Assembly: GCA_934646845.1 (NCBI GenBank)
Contig: CAKUEV010000142.1
Span: forward strand, 1 to 5,257
Origin: an uncultured Slackia sp.
GTDB taxonomy: Bacteria > Actinomycetota > Coriobacteriia > Coriobacteriales > Eggerthellaceae
Reading direction: 5' to 3'
Length of the DNA stretch: 5,257 nt
Each line of letters begins with the position of its first letter. Position 1 is the stretch's first letter. The notes below the pieces were generated by a model that was not told the origin of the DNA, did not search any database, and saw only the letters and a program-made list of their open reading frames with translations. Of this stretch, positions 1 to 4,813 are shown piece by piece. The translations under genes were made by a program, and so were the position numbers.

Positions 1-383
1 CTATGGTGCGCCTTGCGTTCTCGATGTTTGGCGCTGAGCGCATGATTCTGATCAGCGATTCCATGGAAGCCACCGGCATGCCCGATGGCGAATACAGTTT
101 GGGCGGTCAGGCTGTGACGAAGAACGGCTCGCATGCCACGCTGCACGACGGCACGCTGGCCGGCAGCGCGACCGACCTGATGGGTTGCATGAAGGTTGCC
201 GCCACCGAAATGGGTTTGCCGCTCGAGGTGGCTGTGCGCGCCGCGACGGAAAACCCCGCGCGCGCGATTGGCGTGTTCGACGAGCGTGGCAGCCTCGACG
301 CGGGCAAAATCGCCGACGTGGTGCTGCTCGATGCCGACCTGAATGTCGCGGGCGTCATTCTGCGCGGCAAGCGCATTCGCTAG
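1..383 (+). CDS. nagA: N-acetylglucosamine-6-phosphate deacetylase, C-terminal part (5' end outside window)
   Basis: Cytoplasmic amidohydrolase that converts N-acetylglucosamine-6-phosphate to glucosamine-6-phosphate plus acetate, feeding amino sugars from chitin, mucin or recycled cell wall into glycolysis or back to UDP-GlcNAc. The window starts inside the gene, with the first complete codon at position 3. About 126 residues are visible, the last third of a family usually near 380 residues. Seen: ISDSMEAT with the aspartate at 57-59, the position of the conserved catalytic/metal-site Asp of NagA; a following DGEYSLGG; the family motif GTLAGSA (visible residues 50-56); ATENPARAIG (81-90); and GKIADVVLLD (101-110), the typical end of the amidohydrolase small beta domain. 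The stop is TAG at 381-383. The methionine at 3 is internal, not a start. No simple terminator hairpin follows; a large inverted repeat starts at the stop codon instead. The family call is secure, although metal ligands encoded upstream cannot be checked. Confidence 0.93.
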   Translation, partial: MVRLAFSMFGAERMILISDSMEATGMPDGEYSLGGQAVTKNGSHATLHDGTLAGSATDLMGCMKVAATEMGLPLEVAVRAATENPARAIGVFDERGSLDAGKIADVVLLDADLNVAGVILRGKRIR

Positions 384-543
384 CTTGTTCAAAAACGGCC
401 TCGAATGTGGCAGCAACCCATGCTCGTCTGCGCGCTAATCGTCATGCGATATGCTGTGACCTGGGCTTTCTTAATTGAGGGTCGCCCGGCCTAGGCCTAT
501 GCCTGGTCAAAACGCCACATTCGAGCACCTTTTTGCGCATGCT
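382..543. repeat. Large imperfect inverted repeat between nagA and yqeY
   Basis: The arms are 382-411 and 514-543 (30 nt each) around a 102-nt spacer. The inner 12 bp, CTCGAATGTGGC at 400-411 against 514-525, are perfectly complementary. Outward come three mismatches around one G-C pair, then AAAAAC (390-395 read outward) against TTTTTG (530-535), then a patchy extension to 382/543. In all, 24 of 30 positions pair Watson-Crick and one more is G-T. The left arm overlaps the last two bases of the nagA stop codon. The spacer contains a smaller 10-bp palindrome, GGCCTAGGCC (488-497), and a weak GTCA/TGAC dyad (441-460). No coding region is convincing here. It could be a long-looped terminator or 3' UTR structure of nagA, or a remnant of a small mobile repeat with terminal inverted repeats. 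No flanking target-site duplication was seen. Confidence 0.6.
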
Positions 544-582
544 GCCGCCAGCGCCCTTCCGCACATGGTTTTGGCTTGCCGT

Positions 583-613
583 TTTCCACACGCGTACGTG
601 TTCGCGCTATACT
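583..613 (+). promoter_or_regulatory. Candidate promoter of yqeY
   Basis: A -10-like TATACT lies at 608-613 (5 of 6 to TATAAT), with a weak -35 candidate TTTCCA at 583-588 (4 of 6 to TTGACA, 19-bp spacer). Transcription would start near 620 and leave a leader of about 27 nt. A short dyad, ACACG (588-592) and CGTGT (597-601), sits in the spacer. The -10 is reasonable and the -35 weak, so this is a sequence-only prediction. Confidence 0.5.
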
Positions 614-646
614 CGCTGATAGATGGCACATTAGAAAGAGGCACTC

Positions 647-1090
647 ATGAAGTACGAAGAGCTCAAAGACGAAATCAAGGCCGCGATGAAGGCGCATGAC
701 AATGTGCGTCGCGACATTCTGCGCCAGGTGCATGGCGAGATCAAGAACATCGAGGTCAACGAGCGCCGTGAGGTGACCGATGCCGACGTCGACGCCATGC
801 TCAAGCGCGTCATCAAGCAGACGGGCGAAACGCTCGAAGGCTCCATTAAGGCCGCGAACAACGATGAGCGCACGGCTATGTTGAGGCAGCAGGTTGAGAT
901 TCTTGAGGGCTACCTGCCTAAGCAGCTCGCGGGCGATGAGCTCGTGGCGCTTGTTGAGAAGACCATCGCCGAGCTCGGCGCTACCACCAAGCGTGATATG
1001 GGCAAGGTCATGGGCGCGCTCACTGCGGCCACCGGCGGAAACTTCGACAAGGCCCAGGCCGCCAAGGAGGTTGGCAGCCGCCTGTCGTAG
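647..1090 (+). CDS. yqeY: GatB/YqeY domain-containing protein
   Basis: Small cytoplasmic protein of 147 residues, the usual length of free-standing YqeY proteins. The fold matches the C-terminal tail domain of GatB, the tRNA-dependent amidotransferase subunit. A tRNA-related role is often suggested for that reason, but the function of the free protein is not established. Seen: a charged helical N-terminus (MKYEELKDEIKAAMK), RRDILRQVHGEIKNIEV (about 21-37), a middle helix DADVDAMLKRVIKQ, the family signature EILEGYLPKQL (about 84-94), and a C-terminal DMGKVMGALTA plus GGNFDKAQAAK, typical of the YqeY tail. ATG at 647 is preceded by GAAAGAGG at 634-641, five bases away, which supports this start. 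The gene appears monocistronic, with its own upstream promoter candidate and a terminator after the stop. It is not next to rpsU, the neighbour seen in many Firmicutes. There are no membrane segments or signal peptide. Confidence 0.9.
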   Translation: MKYEELKDEIKAAMKAHDNVRRDILRQVHGEIKNIEVNERREVTDADVDAMLKRVIKQTGETLEGSIKAANNDERTAMLRQQVEILEGYLPKQLAGDELVALVEKTIAELGATTKRDMGKVMGALTAATGGNFDKAQAAKEVGSRLS

Positions 1091-1128
1091 CTGCGCGTCG
1101 AGACATATAACCAGACTCCAGCCATAAG

Positions 1129-1157
1129 AAAGCGCGGTTTTCAAATCGCGCTTTTTT
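1129..1157 (+). terminator. Rho-independent terminator of yqeY
   Basis: The stem AAAGCGCG (1129-1136) pairs perfectly with CGCGCTTT (1147-1154). A G-T and T-A pairs extend it toward a small loop, and the T-run covers 1152-1157. It lies about 40 bp after the yqeY stop codon, with no gene in between. Confidence 0.88.
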
Positions 1158-1245
1158 GCTGGCGAGGAGCGAAGGGGAAGAGTCTGCTGCGCCCGAGCCG
1201 TTCGTGCGCTCTTTTTGAGGTGCGGCGAGAGCGCTCAATGCGGCG

Positions 1246-1251
1246 TATAAT
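1246..1251 (+). promoter_or_regulatory. -10 box of the ATP-grasp ligase gene
   Basis: A perfect TATAAT at 1246-1251 implies transcription starting near 1258 and a leader of about 37 nt. No good -35 is visible at 16-18 bp; TTGAGG at 1215-1220 is 25 bp away, too far. An 8-bp palindrome, GAGCGCTC (1229-1236), occupies the expected spacer region. Because the predicted transcript begins after position 1222, the in-frame GTG at 1220 would not be transcribed from this promoter. Confidence 0.6.
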
Positions 1252-1279
1252 CGCAAAAGCTTTCTGCAAACCATCTTTT

Positions 1280-1285
1280 GAAGGA
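1280..1285 (+). promoter_or_regulatory. Ribosome binding site that sets the start at 1295
   Basis: GAAGGA lies nine bases before ATG 1295. The longer reading frame from GTG 1220 and the in-frame ATG at 1238 have no such site, and the extra 25 residues do not look like the family N-terminus. The protein should therefore start at MATEKPDF. Confidence 0.8.
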
Positions 1286-1294
1286 ACTGCATTT

Positions 1295-2548
1295 ATGGCA
1301 ACCGAAAAACCCGATTTCATTCCCGTTCTTATCGGCGGCGATATGAATTGCTACAGCGTCGCGCGCGCCATTCACGAGGAATATGGCGTGAAGAGCTACG
1401 CGTTTGGCCGTTTCCCCGCGGGCGACACCATGCATAGCCGCATCGTGGAGTGCTTCTACGACGAGCATATGGACAAGCCCGAAGTGGTGTTGGCGAAGGT
1501 GAAGGAATTTGCCGCGCAACACCCCGACAAAACGCATCTGGTGTGGGGCTGTGCCGACGTGTATGCGCAGGTCATTTCTGAAATTCAGAACGATTTGCCC
1601 GAAAATTGCGTCACGCTCTACATCCAGCCCGATCTGCGCGACAAGCTCGAAAGCAAGCTGAGCTTCTACGAGATGTGCGACAAATACGGCATTCCGTACC
1701 CCAAAACGTTTGTGGTGCGTCCCAGCGAGTGGGAACAGGGCGTGGCCGAGGCCGACCTTACCGAGGAGAAAATCGGTTTCAAATACCCCATCATCGTGAA
1801 GCCGTCCATGAGCTCCACGTATTGGGAACACCCGTTTGATCACATGAAGAAGGTGTACACCGCGCAAGACCCCGCCGAAGCGGCGCATATCCTGGGTCTT
1901 ATTTTCGGTGCGGGCTATCCCGACGAAGTGCTGTTGCAAGACATGGTTGTCGGCGAAGATTGCAATATGAACGTGCTCACCGCGTACTGCGACCGCAACT
2001 GCAAGGTGAAGCTTATCTGCTTCGGTCGCGAGGGCCTCGAGGAGCATACGCCCACTGCGCTTGGCAACCCGTGCGCCATTATCACGCAGCCCAATCCCGA
2101 GCTGCAGCAGCTCATCAAGAACTTCCTTGAGGAGATTCATTTCACGGGCTTCGCGAACTTCGACATTAAGCGCGACGATCGCGACGGCTCGTACAAGGTG
2201 TTCGAAGTGAACCTGCGCCAAGGCCGCACGAACTACCATGTGACCGCCGTCGGCCACAACCTCGCAAAGTTTGTCGTTGAAGACCGCGTGTACAAGCGCG
2301 ACCTGGGCGAATGCGTCGAAAACACCAACGAGGTGTTCTGGCATTCCGTGCCGCGCAAGGTCGTTTACGATTACGTGAAAGACCCCGAGTTCGTCGAACG
2401 CGCGAAGAAGCTCGTGGCTGCTGGCAAGGAATCGATGACGTTCGATTACCCGTATGACCTGCGCTTCAATCCTATGCGTTGGGCTTGGGTGAAGATTCAC
2501 GTGTTCCGTTACTTCGACAAGTTCAAAAACCCCGAGAACTATCGTTAA
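1295..2548 (+). CDS. ATP-grasp carboxylate-amine ligase, D-aspartate ligase (Asl)-like
   Basis: Predicted cytoplasmic ATP-grasp ligase of 417 residues, which would activate a carboxylate as an acyl phosphate and join it to an amine. The N-terminal IPVLIGGDMNCYSVARA (about 9-25) resembles the start of Asl of Enterococcus faecium. That enzyme adds D-aspartate to the epsilon-amino group of lysine in UDP-MurNAc-pentapeptide. Residues about 1-115 form a pre-ATP-grasp domain. Next come IIVKPSMSSTYWEH with the likely ATP-binding Lys169, LLQDMVVGEDCNMN (213-226) with the nucleotide-side acidic residue Glu221, FDIKRDD (289-295), and FEVNLRQGR (303-311) with metal ligands Glu304 and Asn306. There is no signal peptide or membrane segment. 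It is transcribed alone, between its own -10 box and terminator, but lies upstream of an asparagine-synthetase-like amidotransferase and near a murE-type gene, which supports a cell-wall role. The ATP-grasp call is firm; the D-aspartate substrate is inference, and another amino acid or a metabolite ligase remains possible. Confidence 0.82.
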   Translation: MATEKPDFIPVLIGGDMNCYSVARAIHEEYGVKSYAFGRFPAGDTMHSRIVECFYDEHMDKPEVVLAKVKEFAAQHPDKTHLVWGCADVYAQVISEIQNDLPENCVTLYIQPDLRDKLESKLSFYEMCDKYGIPYPKTFVVRPSEWEQGVAEADLTEEKIGFKYPIIVKPSMSSTYWEHPFDHMKKVYTAQDPAEAAHILGLIFGAGYPDEVLLQDMVVGEDCNMNVLTAYCDRNCKVKLICFGREGLEEHTPTALGNPCAIITQPNPELQQLIKNFLEEIHFTGFANFDIKRDDRDGSYKVFEVNLRQGRTNYHVTAVGHNLAKFVVEDRVYKRDLGECVENTNEVFWHSVPRKVVYDYVKDPEFVERAKKLVAAGKESMTFDYPYDLRFNPMRWAWVKIHVFRYFDKFKNPENYR

Positions 2549-2558
2549 GTGAAAGTCG

Positions 2559-2583
2559 AAAGGCCAGCTTGTGCTGGCCTTTT
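2559..2583 (+). terminator. Rho-independent terminator of the ATP-grasp ligase gene
   Basis: A perfect 10-bp stem, AAAGGCCAGC (2559-2568) with GCTGGCCTTT (2573-2582), encloses the tetraloop TTGT. The tail is short (TTTT, 2580-2583, then GTGTG). It lies ten bases after the stop codon and separates this gene from the amidotransferase gene downstream. Confidence 0.85.
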
Positions 2584-2665
2584 GTGTGCGCGGACATGCG
2601 AGGCGCGGCGCGGCACTCGGGCTTTCTATGCGCTTGCTCCGACTTGAGCGCTTGTGGTTTTGGCA

Positions 2666-2744
2666 GTTGCCGATCCTGGTCGTTTCCGCGATCGCGCCGG
2701 AGCCAGTTACTTCTGCGGTTGCCAATGCGGTCGTTTCCGCGATC
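2666..2744. repeat. Imperfect direct repeat upstream of asnB
   Basis: The 16-bp sequence GGTCGTTTCCGCGATC occurs exactly at 2678-2693 and again at 2729-2744, 51 bp apart. Each copy is preceded 5-6 bp upstream by GTTGCC (2666-2671 and 2718-2723), so the similar unit is about 28 bp. The first copy runs into the palindrome CGCGATCGCG (2687-2696); the second has CGCGATCACG. It lies in the 312-bp gap 2584-2895, which has no convincing gene. It may be a pair of regulator sites or a local duplication. Confidence 0.7.
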
Positions 2745-2807
2745 ACGCGGCGTCGGTCTCTTCCGTACGCGCGCTAATTGCGGCGGCATTAGGCGTTTTG
2801 GCGAAGA

Positions 2808-2838
2808 TTCGCGCGAAGGCGCGCAAGCGCGGTAGAAT
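2808..2838 (+). promoter_or_regulatory. Candidate promoter and operator dyad of asnB
   Basis: TAGAAT at 2833-2838 matches the -10 consensus at 5 of 6 and would start transcription near 2845, giving a leader of about 50 nt. No good -35 is seen at normal spacing. Instead a perfect 10-bp palindrome, TTCGCGCGAA (2808-2817), covers the -35 area. A second dyad, CTAATTGC (2774-2781) facing GCATTAG (2786-2792), lies further upstream. A poor -35 together with dyads would fit regulated transcription, but no regulator can be named. Confidence 0.45.
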
Positions 2839-2857
2839 TCAGATTTCAGCGATTTAT

Positions 2858-2871
2858 CGGCCTTGCGGCCG
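2858..2871 (+). other. Short GC hairpin in the asnB leader
   Basis: CGGCC (2858-2862) pairs with GGCCG (2867-2871) around the loop TTGC, ending 12 bases before the ribosome binding site. There is no T-run, so it is not a terminator. It might shape the leader RNA or occur by chance in GC-rich sequence. Confidence 0.35.
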
Positions 2872-2883
2872 TGCCATACAAAC

Positions 2884-2891
2884 GAAAGGTG
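2884..2891 (+). promoter_or_regulatory. Ribosome binding site that sets the asnB start
   Basis: GAAAGGTG, with AAGG at 2886-2889, lies six bases before ATG 2896. This start places cysteine directly after the initiator methionine, as the amidotransferase mechanism requires. The upstream in-frame TTG at 2863 would bury that cysteine. Confidence 0.85.
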
Positions 2892-2895
2892 CCCT

Positions 2896-4740
2896 ATGTG
2901 CGGATTCGTCGGATTTACCGGTGATGTCGAAAACAAGGAGCAAGTGCTCAAGAGCATGATGGACCGCATCGTCCACCGCGGTCCCGACATGGGCGATACG
3001 TTCTTCGCGCCGGGCGTGGCGTTGGGCTTCCGCCGCTTGTCGATTCTCGACCTTACGCCGGCCGGCTCCCAGCCCATGAGCAACGAGGACGGCAGCGTCG
3101 TCATCGTGTTCAACGGTGAAATCTACAACTTCATGGAGCTGCGCGGCGAGCTCGAGGCGAAGGGCTACACCTTCCATTGCGGCGCCGACACCGAATCGCT
3201 TCTGCATGGCTACGAGGAGTGGGGCGAGGAAATCGTCGACAAGCTTCGCGGCATGTATGCATTCGTTATTTGGGATAAGAAGAAGAATCGCCTGTTCGGC
3301 GCTCGTGACATTTTCGGCATTAAGCCGTTTTATTACTCCGAGGCCGAAGATGGCAGCGGCCTGATGTTCGGCAGCGAGATTAAGAGCTTCCTCGCGCACC
3401 CGAAATTCCACAAGGCCGTGAACCACAACGCGCTGCGTCCGTACCTCACGCTGCAGTTCTCCGCGACCGATGAAACGTTCTTCGAGGGCGTGTACAAGCT
3501 GCCGGCCGCGCATTGCTTCACTTACGACCTGGCCACCCACGCGATGGACGTGCGCCGTTATTGGGATTGCGATTTCTCGGAAATCGACAAGTCGTTCGAG
3601 GAATACGTCGACGAGCTCGACGAAGTGGTGCATGAAAGCGTGAGCGCCCACCGCATCGCCGACGTGAAAGTGGGCAGCTTCCTTTCGGGCGGCGTCGATT
3701 CAAGCTACATCGCCGCATGCCTCATGCCCGATAAAACGTTCTCGGTTGGTTTCGATTACAACAAATTCAACGAAACCAATTACGCTAAGGAACTTTCCGA
3801 CAAGCTGGGCATCGAGAACTACCGCAAGATGATTTCTGCGGACGAATTTTTCGAGGCCCTGCCCGAGATTCAGTACCACATGGACGAGCCGCAGTCGAAT
3901 TTGTCGAGCGTGCCGCTGTGGTTCTTGGCGCAAATGGCTGCTGAGCAGGTTACGGTTGTGCTTTCGGGCGAAGGCGCCGACGAGATTTTCGGCGGCTATG
4001 CATGGTATGAGGACAACCCGTCGGTTGCGAAATACAAGCGCATGGTGCCGTTCGGCGTGCGCCGCGCGCTCGGCAAGGCCGCGAAGCACATGCCGTATTT
4101 CAAGGGCCACAACTTCCTTATGAAGGGTGCCGAGATGGCCGAGGAATACTTCGTTGGCCAGGCGCTCGTGTGGCCCGAGCGCGAAGTTTCGAGCGTGCTG
4201 CGCCCCGAATACGATAAGGGCGAAGGCGCTTTTGAGCTCGCCGCGCCTATTTACGCGCGCGTTTCCGACAAGAGCGAGCTCATTCGCAAGCAGTACCTTG
4301 ACATGAACATGTGGCTGCCGGGCGACATTCTGCTCAAGGCCGACAAGATGTGCATGGCTCATTCGCTTGAGCTGCGCGTTCCGTTCCTCGATCGCCGCGT
4401 GATGGAATTTGCCGAGCACATTCCCGATCGCTATCGCGTGAACGAAAACGGCAACAAGCTCGTGTTGCGCCACGCCGCGAACAAGAGCCTGCCCGACGAG
4501 TGGGCGACGCGCCCGAAGGTTGGCTTCCCCGTGCCCATGATTTATTGGCTGCGCGAAGAGAAGTGGTACAACTGGGTGAAGGAATACTTCACGGCGCCGT
4601 GGGCGAGCGAATTCTTCGATTGCGACGTGCTTATGGGCCTGCTCGATGAGCACTACGAGGGCAAGGCGCAGAACCAGCGCAAGATTTATACGCCGCTCGT
4701 GTTCCTTATTTGGTACAAGCGTTACTTCATTGACGAATAG
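2896..4740 (+). CDS. asnB: Glutamine-dependent asparagine synthetase-family amidotransferase
   Basis: Complete 614-residue cytoplasmic AsnB-family enzyme that hydrolyses glutamine, channels ammonia and transfers it to an ATP-activated carboxylate. The N-terminal class II amidotransferase domain (about 1-200) has catalytic Cys2 in MCGFVGF, HRGPD (27-31), RRLSILD (46-52), FNGEIYN (72-78) and ADTES (97-101). The C-terminal synthetase domain has the ATP PP-loop SGGVDSS (264-270), LSGEGADEIFGGY (356-368) and KADKMCMAHSLELRVPFLD (481-499). All active-site motifs look intact, and length is normal for the AsnB/AsnO group. It has its own candidate promoter and a strong terminator. Family members make free asparagine or amidate peptidoglycan: Bacillus subtilis AsnB acts on meso-DAP, Lactococcus AsnH on cross-bridge D-Asp, and corynebacterial LtsA on meso-DAP. 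The adjacent D-aspartate ligase-like gene makes a cell-wall substrate attractive here, but sequence alone does not decide. Confidence 0.93.
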   Translation: MCGFVGFTGDVENKEQVLKSMMDRIVHRGPDMGDTFFAPGVALGFRRLSILDLTPAGSQPMSNEDGSVVIVFNGEIYNFMELRGELEAKGYTFHCGADTESLLHGYEEWGEEIVDKLRGMYAFVIWDKKKNRLFGARDIFGIKPFYYSEAEDGSGLMFGSEIKSFLAHPKFHKAVNHNALRPYLTLQFSATDETFFEGVYKLPAAHCFTYDLATHAMDVRRYWDCDFSEIDKSFEEYVDELDEVVHESVSAHRIADVKVGSFLSGGVDSSYIAACLMPDKTFSVGFDYNKFNETNYAKELSDKLGIENYRKMISADEFFEALPEIQYHMDEPQSNLSSVPLWFLAQMAAEQVTVVLSGEGADEIFGGYAWYEDNPSVAKYKRMVPFGVRRALGKAAKHMPYFKGHNFLMKGAEMAEEYFVGQALVWPEREVSSVLRPEYDKGEGAFELAAPIYARVSDKSELIRKQYLDMNMWLPGDILLKADKMCMAHSLELRVPFLDRRVMEFAEHIPDRYRVNENGNKLVLRHAANKSLPDEWATRPKVGFPVPMIYWLREEKWYNWVKEYFTAPWASEFFDCDVLMGLLDEHYEGKAQNQRKIYTPLVFLIWYKRYFIDE

Positions 4741-4747
4741 CGAATGA

Positions 4748-4779
4748 AAGAAAGCCGCCCCGGGGCGGCTTTCTTGTTT
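4748..4779. terminator. Bidirectional terminator between asnB and murE
   Basis: Positions 4748-4775 form a perfect 28-bp palindrome. The 14-base arms, starting AAGAAAGCCG, meet at a CCCC/GGGG centre. On the plus strand it is followed by GTTT after TTTCTT; on the minus strand the stem ends in CTTTCTTTCATT. It lies 7 bp after the asnB stop and about 38 bp beyond the convergent murE stop, so it can serve both genes. Confidence 0.88.
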
Positions 4780-4813
4780 GACGCAGCTTCCTATTTCTTG
4801 GCGAGTTGCTGCG

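Noticed and set aside
382..543. CRISPR-like or tandem repeat reading of the nagA-yqeY gap
   Set aside because: There is only one inverted pair and no regularly spaced direct repeats, so it is not an array.
497..1144. A 215-residue minus-strand open frame opposite yqeY
   Set aside because: It covers the yqeY promoter, gene and terminator in antisense and shows no family resemblance.
1195..1216. GAGC...GCTC followed by TTTTT before the ATP-grasp promoter
   Set aside because: The stem has only four pairs, and a much better terminator for yqeY lies just upstream at 1129-1157.
1235..2746. A 503-residue open frame on the minus strand opposite the ATP-grasp gene
   Set aside because: It is low-complexity, His/Val/Ala/Leu-rich sequence typical of the antisense of GC-biased codons, matches no family I recognise, and crosses the ligase gene and its terminator. 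The plus-strand gene has clear motifs, promoter and RBS.
2571..2777. Small plus-strand frame of 68 codons in the asnB upstream region, with VVSAI appearing twice
   Set aside because: It starts inside the terminator hairpin and lacks a ribosome binding site. The repeated peptide simply reflects the 51-bp (17-codon) DNA repeat, and other frames show similar repeats.
2854..3651. A 265-residue minus-strand open frame opposite the amidotransferase domain
   Set aside because: It is the antisense of conserved glutaminase-domain codons, has a His/Val/Leu/Ala-rich shadow composition, and carries no recognisable motif or RBS.
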